Shown here piece by piece: positions 1 to 7,577 of a stretch of DNA of 64,000 nt. A program made the position numbers and the translations under genes. Origin of the DNA: JAWXBT01 sp964523015 (GTDB lineage Bacteria; Bdellovibrionota_C; UBA2361; J135); assembly GCA_964523015.1 (NCBI GenBank), contig CAZFXN010000010.1:1-64000 (forward strand). Direction: 5' to 3'. Position 1 is the first letter of the stretch; the number at the start of each line of letters is the position of its first letter. The notes below the pieces were generated by a model. It worked only from the letters and a program-made list of their open reading frames with translations. It had not been told where the DNA came from and did not search any database.

Positions 1-70
1 TATTAATCGCGAGGTTATTAATCGCGAGGTTATTAATCGCGAGGTTATTAATCGCGAGGTTATTAATCGC
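1..70. repeat. 15-bp tandem repeat, about 4.7 copies
   Basis: The unit TATTAATCGCGAGGT is repeated exactly four times plus ten bases, starting at the window edge, so the array may extend further left. The last partial copy overlaps the stop codon of the minus-strand gene that ends at 63. Read on that strand, each unit begins GCGATTAATA and so repeats the final codon bases and TAA stop of that gene. The unit is too short and has no spacers, so it is a microsatellite-like slippage array and not a CRISPR. Confidence 0.9.
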
Positions 71-818
71 AGCTAAGAGATGCTCCTGCATCCTTATCCT
101 CAACTGAAATACTCTCTATAGTCAAGCCATCGCTTAAAAAAGTAACTGAGCCAGTTACATTAAAAAGTTGAGTGGAGCTATCCTTTGTAAGGGTCAAAGT
201 GCCTGTAGCGTTCGTTCCTGATATCACAAGAGGGCTTAAAACTTTAACTTCCTTATCCGTAGTTGAGTCGCTTCCAGTAAAGCTAATCTGGACACCAGTA
301 TTCCCAGTTTGAGTTGCCGTTGCCTCAGTAACAGTTGTTGCTGTGTCACTTGAAGTAAAATCACACTCATAGGTTTTTGAGAATGCAGCAGAGGTGATCG
401 CTAGTTTTGCTACGCTTGCATCTCCGTAATCATTTCTAACTGCGACTGTCACTCTAACAGGCGTGCTACCATAAAAATCTGGCCCAACCCTTATACCGTA
501 GGGTCGTTCACTTTGAATCGTAAAGAGTCTGCCTTGAATATACCACTCGACAAAAACATCATCTCCGTCCGCATCAAGACCATCAGCAAACATGACTATA
601 GTCTCCCCATTTTTAATTGCCTGAGGATAACGTACTGTCCCAATTGATGGAGCTTTACCCATGCCGACTTGGAGTCTTCGCTGGAATTGCTGAACTACGA
701 AATTTTCGGCAAAATTCTGAGCCATTACTTCAGAGGAAACAAATGCTAACCCAATAGCGAGAAGTAAAGCTTGCTTAATTATTTTTCTAGTTGATTTCAT
801 AGTTTTCACGATTTTCAT
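63..818 (-). CDS. Secreted hypothetical protein with Ig/cadherin-like segment
   Basis: This 251-residue protein starts with a clear signal peptide: a basic N-terminus (KSTRKIIKQ), the hydrophobic stretch ALLLAIGLAFVSS, and a likely cleavage after VMA at about residue 33. The mature part holds an acidic DADGDD motif followed by a beta-rich stretch (VEWYIQGR) and VRVTVAVRNDYGD, which resembles calcium-binding Ig/cadherin or PKD-like repeats. The C-terminal half is rich in Thr and Ser and looks like a beta-sandwich. Two Met starts are possible (residues 1 and 7) and neither has a convincing ribosome binding site. It is probably a periplasmic or surface protein. I do not recognise the family, and the Ig-like reading is inferred from motif shape only. 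Its 3' end runs into the 15-bp array. Confidence 0.7.
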   Translation of the reverse strand: MKIVKTMKSTRKIIKQALLLAIGLAFVSSEVMAQNFAENFVVQQFQRRLQVGMGKAPSIGTVRYPQAIKNGETIVMFADGLDADGDDVFVEWYIQGRLFTIQSERPYGIRVGPDFYGSTPVRVTVAVRNDYGDASVAKLAITSAAFSKTYECDFTSSDTATTVTEATATQTGNTGVQISFTGSDSTTDKEVKVLSPLVISGTNATGTLTLTKDSSTQLFNVTGSVTFLSDGLTIESISVEDKDAGASLSCD

Positions 819-1138
819 GTTTTACGGTAATTTACGGCATTTTCTCAAATATTGGATGACCTCGAAAGGGGGTAAGTTACATAATTTAGTGGATAACTAT
901 AATTTTCCCTGTTTATTTTCCCTCTTTCTAAAAATATAAAGTTAGTGCATTGATACATTAGGGCAACGCTATAAGACGCTATTGATATATTACGATTTTT
1001 GCCCAAAGAGACGCATTTAGAACACGCTGTTTGTTACTTGTAATGTTCGTTACTTATAATATTTAGGCTACATGGCCTTCGTAGGCGGCTACTTTCGAGC
1101 TGATGCGAATAGCTATGGTTGTCCTTAAAGGGGGAGAT
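819..1138. other. Divergent intergenic region
   Basis: This AT-rich spacer of about 320 bases separates the minus-strand secreted protein from the plus-strand lipoprotein. I find no ORF worth calling. It must hold promoters for both directions, and a plausible plus-strand sigma-70-like promoter is annotated separately. Short near-repeats (GTTACTTGTAAT and GTTACTTATAAT) lie next to each other at about 1033-1060. Confidence 0.5.
1031..1060 (+). promoter_or_regulatory. Putative sigma-70-like promoter
   Basis: TTGTTA at 1031-1036 and a consensus TATAAT at 1055-1060 are 18 bases apart, about 80 bases upstream of the lipoprotein start at 1139. The -10 is perfect and the -35 is partial. This is a sequence match only; no start site is known. 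Confidence 0.45.
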
Positions 1139-1765
1139 ATGTTTACTTTCAGGCAGGGCAATGATCTGCGAAATATTCAGCAAAATGACCACCGAAACCA
1201 TCTTTTGTTAATAGTGGTCCTGGCTCTTCCGATGCTGTTGTTTACAGGATGTTCATCTATCTTTAGAGAGAAAGAGATCAAGGATACTACTTTTGCAGAT
1301 ACTGTAAGTAGCTCCTTAAGTGAAGAGGAAGCTCAGGGAGCTTTAGCTACTGGCACGCAAAACTGGTTTTATGGACAGGGACTGGGAGATACTACTACTA
1401 AGGTTGTTAGCTCAGTTATTTTCCCTCCATTAGCAATCTATTTTCTAGGTAATACAGCCCTTAATTTAGCTGGATATGAGGGTGTTTATGTTACTGATGC
1501 TTTCCCTGAGCCTTATAAGTCAGGAACAGTTGGGATTTATGAATCTGTAACTTCAGTTCCAGGTCGTGTTACATCTACTATAGCTGGTTCTGAGTATAAG
1601 TCCCGTCAAGTCATAGCCTCAAACGGTGGGTTTTGGGGATTACATGGTAAGGCAGATTCCGGATTTGCCCAATACAAAGATATAGACGAGGACGCAGTTC
1701 AAGTTGCATCTAACAATCAATCTATGAGAAACGATCTGTATGGCAAAGATAGGTCTGGTAGTTAG
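1139..1765 (+). CDS. Hypothetical lipoprotein upstream of nadK
   Basis: I prefer the ATG at 1139 over the in-frame ATG at 1103 because a strong purine-rich ribosome binding site (GGGGGAGA) precedes it. The resulting 208-residue protein has a type II signal peptide ending in the lipobox FTGC, after which Ser-Ser follows, compatible with export to the outer membrane. The rest has a hydrophobic segment around IFPPLAIYFLGNTALNLAGY and no catalytic motif that I recognise. The 3' end overlaps nadK by 26 bases, so the two are translated from one message. The function is unknown. Confidence 0.75.
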   Translation: MFTFRQGNDLRNIQQNDHRNHLLLIVVLALPMLLFTGCSSIFREKEIKDTTFADTVSSSLSEEEAQGALATGTQNWFYGQGLGDTTTKVVSSVIFPPLAIYFLGNTALNLAGYEGVYVTDAFPEPYKSGTVGIYESVTSVPGRVTSTIAGSEYKSRQVIASNGGFWGLHGKADSGFAQYKDIDEDAVQVASNNQSMRNDLYGKDRSGS

Positions 1766-2606
1766 AGCTGGGGTCAAAGAGGCAATTGATCTTGGGCATG
1801 GATTAATAAAATGGGCTAAGGAAAATGGCCATGAGGTACTTGTCGAGGCAGAGTCAGCTAAGGCGATGTCTTTAACCGGGCATGAATTTACTGCTCAAGA
1901 GGTAGCTAATAGTTGTGATCCGATTGTGGCTCTTGGCGGAGATGGAACTCTAATAGGTGTTGGTCGATATGTGTCAGGGCGGCCCCCAGTAATCTTAGGA
2001 GTTAACTTTGGTCGTCTAGGTTTTCTTACTGAAATTGCACCAACTGAATTATTCTCAACATTAAAAACAGTAATGGGCGGAACTGCTAATTTTGGTTCAC
2101 GTCATATGTTTCATTGTACCGTAGTGCGTGATGGGAATGAAATAAGTTCGATGCAAGCTGTAAACGATGTTGTTATACACAAAGGTGTGTATGATCGATT
2201 AATGGAGGTTGAGTTAACCGTTGATCAGCATAAGGTTACATCAATAAGGTGTGATGGTTTGATAGTCTCAACACCAACGGGCTCTACTGCGTATTCTTTA
2301 TCTGCAGGTGGACCGATTGTTTATCCTACTCTCGCAGTTGTAGTTGTTACACCGATATGTTCTCACTCGTTAACACATAGACCTCTAGTTTTAAGTAATG
2401 AAGCCAAGATCTCTTTATGTGTGCCTCGATATGATGGCGAGGTGGCACTTTTAGTTGATGGACAGGAGGGAGTGAGGCTTAAAGTCGGTGATACGGTTGA
2501 AGTAAAGAAATCACCTAATTCAGTTATCTTTGTTCGATCACCCTCCCAATCCTACTTTGAAATTCTCAGAGATAAACTCAATTGGGGTCTAGTAGGTGGG
2601 GTCTAG
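1740..2606 (+). CDS. nadK: NAD kinase
   Basis: ATP-dependent NAD kinase makes NADP from NAD in the cytoplasm. The 288-residue length is normal for the bacterial family. The diagnostic GGDGT motif lies at residues 66-70, followed by GVNFGRLGFLTE at about 87-98. The second conserved motif appears as AVNDV at about 140-144, and the TPTGSTAYSLSAGGP loop at about 178-192 contributes to NAD binding. The start overlaps the preceding lipoprotein ORF by 26 bases, which implies coupling. The last codons lie in a GGGGTCTAG repeat (see the repeat at 2584), so the final residues Leu-Val-Gly-Gly-Val may be a slippage product rather than conserved sequence. Identification is firm. Confidence 0.95.
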   Translation: MAKIGLVVRAGVKEAIDLGHGLIKWAKENGHEVLVEAESAKAMSLTGHEFTAQEVANSCDPIVALGGDGTLIGVGRYVSGRPPVILGVNFGRLGFLTEIAPTELFSTLKTVMGGTANFGSRHMFHCTVVRDGNEISSMQAVNDVVIHKGVYDRLMEVELTVDQHKVTSIRCDGLIVSTPTGSTAYSLSAGGPIVYPTLAVVVVTPICSHSLTHRPLVLSNEAKISLCVPRYDGEVALLVDGQEGVRLKVGDTVEVKKSPNSVIFVRSPSQSYFEILRDKLNWGLVGGV

Positions 2607-2622
2607 GGCGGGGTCTAGTAGG
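2584..2622. repeat. Short repeat spanning the nadK stop codon
   Basis: The string GGGGTCTAG occurs three times within 35 bases, at 2584-2592, 2598-2606 and 2610-2618. The middle copy provides the TAG stop of nadK. The two outer copies are followed by TAGG, so the longer unit is GGGGTCTAGTAGG. This is one of several duplications in this window that include a stop codon. Confidence 0.8.
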
Positions 2623-2679
2623 CTCATAACACTAGGAAACTTTTCCTATTTTGAAGCGATATATTAGTGGTGTATCTAT

Positions 2680-2705
2680 TAGGGGCATGAGCACCCCTAT
2701 TAATT
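2680..2705 (+). terminator. Weak hairpin between nadK and recN
   Basis: TAGGGG at 2680-2685 pairs with CCCCTA at 2694-2699 around an 8-base loop, and the following bases are A/T-rich (TTAATTT). It could be a weak intrinsic terminator after nadK. The stem is only 6 bp and there is no clean U-tract. Confidence 0.35.
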
Positions 2706-2723
2706 TATAATTTGTTGTAACGT

Positions 2724-4385
2724 ATGCTGTCAGAACTGCAGATAGTCAACCTTGCTATAATCGAAAAACAGACAATCCATTTTGCCAAAGGTCTTAATGT
2801 CATAAGTGGCGAAACAGGGGCTGGCAAATCTATTATCCTTGAAGCTTTAAGATTGATCTTAGGTGGCCGGGGTAGTAGTGAGACGATACGCACAAATGCG
2901 GAGTCGTTAGAGGTAAGTGCCGTCTTTGATCTTAGCAATACCCCCAAAGAGCTTTTTCAAACTTTGCCTGAAATAATAAATCATAATCAAACAGATCTTG
3001 TGTTAACTCGTGAGCTTTTAAGGAATGGGAAAAACAAGATCTATATAAATGGCCGACCTGGTACTGTGTCCATGTTAAGTGAAATCGCTGAAAAATTAAT
3101 TAATATATGTGGCCAACACCAGAGCCATCAATTATTTGAAAGCTCCTTTCATCTAACTTTAGTTGATAGCTATGGAGGACACTCTCAGATTCTTGAGTCC
3201 TATGAGACTAGCTTTTTGAAATGGCAAAAACTTAAGGAGCAGATTGCTTACATTGAATCAAATGCTAGAGATTTGGTCATGCGAAGAGACGGTTTAGAGC
3301 GTATTTTTGAAGAGCTAGACCCTTTAAGATTAGTGCCTGGTAAAAAGAGTGAACTTGAGGTCGAGGCAAAGAGGCTCTCCTTTGCTGAGCAATTAATAAG
3401 TAACGGATCTATAATTGTAAATGAGCTTCAAGATGAAGCAGGGATCTCTACTCGTTTCAATGAGATAAGCGCAGCTTTGCAAACAATTGTTAAAATTGAT
3501 CCATCAATTTCTAATACCAAAGCTCTCTTTGATACTGCGAAAATGCATCTTTCAGAGTTTGAAATTGAAATTTCTAAATACGCTTTAAGTATTAATCTTG
3601 ATGAAGAAAAATTGCGTGATCTTCAGGATCGGATTTCAGACATTGTCCGGCTTGAACGGAAGTATCGAACTGATGAAGCTGGACTAATTAAAATTTTAGA
3701 TGAAACAAAAGAGGAGCTGGCCTTAGTTGAAGATAGTGCCGATCTTGATGATCTAAAAAATGAGTGTGGAAAGTTATTATCAGAAGTGCAGACCATCGGT
3801 CATAAGTTAAGAGAGTGTCGTGAAAAAGTTGGGAAAAAGCTGATTAAAGAAGTGGAGAAAGAGCTAGCTGAACTCAACATGAAAGATGCTCGGCTAAAGA
3901 TTACTGTTAATCCTACTGAGCCATATATCAAAGGTACTGAGAGGATAGAATTTCATATCTCCACAAATAAGGGGGAAGAGTATCGATCAATTAAACAGGT
4001 TGCCTCTGGAGGGGAGCTATCCAGAATAATGTTAGTACTTAAAAAGGTATTAAGAGAGAGATCTGGTGTAAGCGTTCTTGTGTTTGATGAAGTTGATGCC
4101 GGGATCTCCGGCAGCGTGGCACGAGCTGTTGGAGAGAAACTAAAAGCTCTCTCTCAAGATAGTCAGGTCATCTGCATAACTCATCTTGCTCAAGTAGCGT
4201 CCCTTGCTGATAAGCATCTGCTTGTTAAAAAAGATTCTGGGGTTAGAACTAAAACAATGGTTCTTGAGCTTGATCGGACTTCTAGAGTAGAGGAAATTGC
4301 AAGAATGCTAGCTGGTTACAAGGTTACAGCCGCATCTCGTGCATCCGCTTTAGAACTTTTATCATCCAATATTAACGAAAACTAA
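2724..4385 (+). CDS. recN: DNA repair protein RecN
   Basis: RecN is an SMC-like ATPase that acts in double-strand break repair. The 553-residue protein has the usual order: an N-terminal half ATPase with Walker A GETGAGKS at residues 29-36, a long charged coiled-coil middle (about 150-370), and a C-terminal half with the signature SGGELSRIMLVLK, Walker B VLVFDEVDAGISG, and the family-typical THLAQVASLADKH stretch. Length and motif order match the family. In many bacteria recN is SOS-controlled, but I see no convincing LexA-type palindrome in the 117 bases upstream. It is separated from nadK by a possible weak terminator. Confidence 0.96.
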   Translation: MLSELQIVNLAIIEKQTIHFAKGLNVISGETGAGKSIILEALRLILGGRGSSETIRTNAESLEVSAVFDLSNTPKELFQTLPEIINHNQTDLVLTRELLRNGKNKIYINGRPGTVSMLSEIAEKLINICGQHQSHQLFESSFHLTLVDSYGGHSQILESYETSFLKWQKLKEQIAYIESNARDLVMRRDGLERIFEELDPLRLVPGKKSELEVEAKRLSFAEQLISNGSIIVNELQDEAGISTRFNEISAALQTIVKIDPSISNTKALFDTAKMHLSEFEIEISKYALSINLDEEKLRDLQDRISDIVRLERKYRTDEAGLIKILDETKEELALVEDSADLDDLKNECGKLLSEVQTIGHKLRECREKVGKKLIKEVEKELAELNMKDARLKITVNPTEPYIKGTERIEFHISTNKGEEYRSIKQVASGGELSRIMLVLKKVLRERSGVSVLVFDEVDAGISGSVARAVGEKLKALSQDSQVICITHLAQVASLADKHLLVKKDSGVRTKTMVLELDRTSRVEEIARMLAGYKVTAASRASALELLSSNINEN

Positions 4386-4602
4386 AGACCCATCAGTTTA
4401 GAATTTGGATTTTTCATTGATTGTGCCATGAGTTGTAATATGTTGAATTTATTGAGTATCTTAATTTTACCTTTAGTTTTGATGTTGATGTATTTAAATG
4501 ATGGGATTTATAGGGGAGAGTTTGAAAGTTTAAGCCATTGATTTTACATGCTAATTGCTCGGAATTGACCTTAAGTGCTATTTGGCTTAATTTTCTCACC
4601 GC

Positions 4603-5625
4603 ATGGAAGTAATTAGAAAGACCATTCTAAAGTATGAGTCTATAAAAGATCGTGACCTCTGTCTCTGGTTGATACCAACCAAGGATGGAAGAGTAAGGAA
4701 AGTGAAACTGGGCTTTAAGCAGGCCTGTGCTGGGGGCTGTATGGTCATGATGGTGGTAGTTGGAACCATCTATGTTGGTATAGACTACTCTAGATTCATA
4801 TCTGCCAAGTCTCTAGTTGATAATCTTATTAAGAAATCTAAAGAGGCAACAGTCGCTGCAAATCAAGAGGATGAATTTCAGGATTCCCTTGTTTCTCAGA
4901 TAAAATTCCTCTCTGATGAACACAAGAAATATAAAGAGTATGAAAAGCAGGTTCGTCAAAGATTAGCAGTTCTAAAATCATCATTAGATTCAGGTGTGCC
5001 ACTTGAGTTATTTGAAGAGTCAAATGAAGGGTCTCTTGATAATGATGTTGGTGGTGCTGAGCTAGATTGCGGAGGCAAAAATGCCAAAGGATTGCCATGT
5101 ATCTCAAGACCAGACGAGGTAAAGGCTAGTTTAACCTGGAATATGGAAGGTCTATTGTCAGATCCTTCTAATGATGCCGATCTTATAAGAACTATTGATC
5201 GGTATATTAGTACACTAGAAAAGATGCCGTTTGTTAGACCCGTAGTAGGTTGGGTAAGCTCTGGATTCGGATTAAGACGATCACCATTTACTCATAAGAT
5301 AACAAAACATCAAGGAATTGATTTTTCTGTCCCTTATAATAGTGCTGTCACTTCTACTGCAGATGGAGTTGTAAAGTCAGTGACAAGTAATAGAACATAC
5401 GGTCTTTTTATCGATGTGCAACATACTGATAGAGTTACAACCAGATATGCCCATCTATCAAAGGCATCTGTTAAGGTTGGCAAAAAAGTATGTCGTGGTG
5501 AAATTATAGGAACTTCTGGATCTTCAGGTCGCTCAACTGGACCGCATCTACACTATGAGATTAGGGTAGATAAGAAACCTATAGACCCCAGGTCATTTTT
5601 AAGTACTAACTTATCGATGAAGTGA
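4603..5625 (+). CDS. M23 family (LytM-type) peptidoglycan endopeptidase
   Basis: This 340-residue cell-wall hydrolase has one N-terminal membrane segment at about residues 38-57, a predicted coiled coil at about 70-130, and a C-terminal M23 domain. All zinc-site motifs are present: H236xxxD240 (HQGIDFS), H284 in RYAHL, and H315-L-H317 in GPHLHYEI. The conserved GxxGRSTGPHLHYE signature argues for an active enzyme rather than an EnvC/NlpD-type degenerate activator. It should cleave peptide cross-links in the periplasm while anchored to the inner membrane. No ribosome binding site is obvious before the ATG. The 217 bases upstream, after recN, hold nothing that I recognise. Confidence 0.9.
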   Translation: MEVIRKTILKYESIKDRDLCLWLIPTKDGRVRKVKLGFKQACAGGCMVMMVVVGTIYVGIDYSRFISAKSLVDNLIKKSKEATVAANQEDEFQDSLVSQIKFLSDEHKKYKEYEKQVRQRLAVLKSSLDSGVPLELFEESNEGSLDNDVGGAELDCGGKNAKGLPCISRPDEVKASLTWNMEGLLSDPSNDADLIRTIDRYISTLEKMPFVRPVVGWVSSGFGLRRSPFTHKITKHQGIDFSVPYNSAVTSTADGVVKSVTSNRTYGLFIDVQHTDRVTTRYAHLSKASVKVGKKVCRGEIIGTSGSSGRSTGPHLHYEIRVDKKPIDPRSFLSTNLSMK

Positions 5626-5691
5626 TTTGATTAGGAACTTCGGATTGAATGGAGGATCCAAAAGTCCCAATTTTCCAATTCCCAAATACCC

Positions 5692-6081
5692 TTAGAACTT
5701 CCGGGAAACCGCCCGACCCAAGCTGTCGAAGCCGTAGTCCATGTGGTCGTAGTCGACGCCGAAACCGGCAGTATTAAAGATGCCACCGAGCACGCGGTGC
5801 GAGGCAGATGACTCATCACTACACCCGCCCCATTTATCCTTATAAATCCGTTCATTATTAGCCACAAAGTTAAGCACTGCTCCTGTAAATAGTTCAATCG
5901 CTTTACTTGTACGATATGTAGGATACTTTAAAAGTTCATTGTCTTGTGCTTCGTAGTCTTTACTAAAGGATCCAGGTAGAGGAAATTTAGGAATTAAGGC
6001 CCATTCCGCTTTAGCAGTACGGATTTGATTGGTTGGGGTATACTTTGTTGCCAAACCACACAAGGTTACGGACAAAGACAA
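5692..6081 (-). pseudogene. Possible YD/RHS-like gene fragment, GC-rich
   Basis: A 129-codon minus-strand frame is open here. Its last residues, YDHMDYGFDSLGRAVSRKF, resemble the YD-repeat consensus (YxYDxLGRxxS) of RHS proteins, and the DNA that encodes them (about 5692-5830) has a much higher GC content and different codon use than the rest of the window. The upstream part, with segments such as YPTYRTSKAIELFTGAVLNF, has no family that I recognise and normal AT-rich composition. There is no signal peptide or good ribosome binding site. I read it as a remnant of a transferred RHS-like gene joined to local sequence. It could instead be a chance ORF. Confidence 0.3.
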
Positions 6082-6089
6082 AAAAGAGG

Positions 6090-6292
6090 ATGTTTAGAAA
6101 ACTTATTAGGTCATCGAATAAAATAGAATGGGCCCAACATGCAATACCAAGTTATCTAGGAATGCTTCAGCATGCGGATGAGTATGAGACGAGCATGGCC
6201 ATACAAAATCTGAAAGTGTGCACCCAGCATTAAAACAGTTCTTCCATTCAATAGCTTCTAATTCCGACCTAAAATACCGAATAGCGATATAG
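6090..6292 (+). pseudogene. Possible frameshifted remnant
   Basis: An ORF opening at the ATG at 6090 (MFRKLIRSSNKIEWAQH) ends at 6233. A plausible continuation (SESVHPALKQFFHSIAS) is open in the +2 frame until a TAG at 6290-6292. Both halves have protein-like composition, so a single decayed gene with one indel near 6205 is possible. I recognise no family, and a random origin is not excluded. Confidence 0.2.
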
Positions 6293-6382
6293 AACGTAGT
6301 TCTTTTATCTCCCTTTCATGCCCAAATGTTTAAGCCTCTTGTGACTGCTTAACAGTTCCCCTAAACTATCTCACCAATACAT

Positions 6383-7507
6383 ATGTTTAATATAAAAGAC
6401 ACTAATAACTACAATTCGAATCGTAGTGACGGACAGATATTCGCTGATGGTGAGAGTGGCGCTGTTTGGATCTCTTTCCTTAAGTTTTTAGCTTTCATTG
6501 GAATCTTGGGAGTCATTCTCTCCTTTGTCTTTGGTGTAGTTGTTTATCCTGGAACCATAGGTCTTAGGCAGATAACAGTTGATATTCCACTGGCGCCAAG
6601 TCAGGGATTTGCCTCTAAGGGAATGGCCCCAGGTTATCATTGGAATATTCCTTTTTACTCTAAAGTTCATATTGTCCCTCAGGAGATCCAGTTACTCCAT
6701 ATACACAGAGACAAGGATTTTCAGTCTGGGGGTCTGGAGGTTCAAACAACAGATGGATCGAGTGTTATCGTCGATGTTTCAGTACTGAGTAGATATTACA
6801 TTGAGCCAGGAACAGATCTTGTTGATGGAGTGACAACCACTCATGGAGGGCCAGCAGATCTTATTCAAAAGTTAGGAGACTCTAGTGAGCATTGGAATAA
6901 TACCATCCGTCGAGTTGCCATTGATGAACTAAGACGAGCCTTGGGCCGACTTTCGACCTCAGAGTTTTATGATCCACAGAAAAGACAGGTAGAGGTTGGG
7001 GAAGCAAAGCGAAACATAAATAAAAAAATCACACCACTAGGTGCCAGGATTGAGGGCATTTTTATACGTCGGTATATCTATCAAGAAGAGAGGATCGATA
7101 AAGCAATTTTTGCAAAAAACCTACAGGACCAAGAAGAGAGATTAAATGCAGCGGCAAGTAGATTAGCAGAAGCCCAAGCAAAATCTGAACAGGTCTCAGC
7201 AGAGTGGGATGCCAAGATAGAGACACTCAGGGTCGAAGGGTTTAATCGAGCAAAGGTAGTTCGATCTGAAGGAGATCTTTACGAAGCCCAGAAAGTAGGA
7301 GAAGGGGATCTTGTATTAGCAAAGGCTAAGGCAGAGATAGATAAATTAAGAGCAGATGTTTATGCCAGTACCGCTGGAGCAAGTAACTATATCGCAAGAG
7401 AGATGGCTCCTCTTTTAAGTTCCCTAAAGGGTGGAATTGTAGATAAGGTAGATCCCTATGATGCTGATGCTTGGCTTGAAAAATTTGGAATTAAAGAAAA
7501 GAATTAG
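6383..7507 (+). CDS. SPFH domain protein, membrane-anchored (HflK-like)
   Basis: This 374-residue protein has a short polar N-terminus, one membrane segment at about residues 28-53 (ISFLKFLAFIGILGVILSFVFGVVV), an SPFH/prohibitin domain (about 55-230) and a long charged coiled coil (about 235-330) with the Ala/Glu-rich repeats typical of HflK, HflC and prohibitins. It should face the periplasm and assemble into ring or cage oligomers. It lies 70 bases upstream of a second SPFH gene, and the pair resembles hflK-hflC in logic although I would not assign those names. The start ATG has no strong ribosome binding site. The stop codon lies in a duplicated 10-mer. Confidence 0.8.
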   Translation: MFNIKDTNNYNSNRSDGQIFADGESGAVWISFLKFLAFIGILGVILSFVFGVVVYPGTIGLRQITVDIPLAPSQGFASKGMAPGYHWNIPFYSKVHIVPQEIQLLHIHRDKDFQSGGLEVQTTDGSSVIVDVSVLSRYYIEPGTDLVDGVTTTHGGPADLIQKLGDSSEHWNNTIRRVAIDELRRALGRLSTSEFYDPQKRQVEVGEAKRNINKKITPLGARIEGIFIRRYIYQEERIDKAIFAKNLQDQEERLNAAASRLAEAQAKSEQVSAEWDAKIETLRVEGFNRAKVVRSEGDLYEAQKVGEGDLVLAKAKAEIDKLRADVYASTAGASNYIAREMAPLLSSLKGGIVDKVDPYDADAWLEKFGIKEKN

Positions 7508-7546
7508 GGCAAAGAATTAGAGAAAAAATTTAGAGCAAAGAATTAG
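7498..7546. repeat. Three copies of a stop-codon 10-mer
   Basis: AAAGAATTAG is present three times, at 7498-7507, 7511-7520 and 7537-7546. The first copy is the end of the SPFH gene and carries its TAG stop. The spacers between copies (GGC and a 16-base stretch) are themselves partly similar. This is local duplication of the 3' end of the gene. Confidence 0.85.
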
Positions 7547-7577
7547 GAATTAAGGACTAGATTAGAAAATAAGCACT

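Larger units (their letters stand above)
5626..6382. other. Long disturbed spacer without an intact gene
   Basis: The 757 bases between the M23 gene and the first SPFH gene contain no gene that I can support as intact. About 5692-5830 is markedly GC-rich compared with the AT-rich surroundings and reads on the minus strand as the end of an RHS/YD-like protein. A plus-strand reading frame at 6090-6292 looks broken by a frameshift. Both are annotated separately. The pattern suggests a decayed insertion. Confidence 0.5.

Noticed and set aside
1..70. CRISPR array
   Set aside because: The unit is 15 bp and has no spacers between copies, and no cas genes are present. It is a simple tandem repeat.
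2705..2723. LexA box upstream of recN
   Set aside because: No palindrome resembling the known SOS boxes is visible.
4414..4599. Minus-strand 61-codon ORF between recN and the M23 gene
   Set aside because: Low-complexity AT-rich frame with no ribosome binding site or recognisable protein features.
5631..5897. Second minus-strand frame in the GC-rich scrap (88 codons)
   Set aside because: It overlaps the YD-like frame in another phase and its composition (Thr/Trp runs) looks like an artefact of GC-rich sequence.
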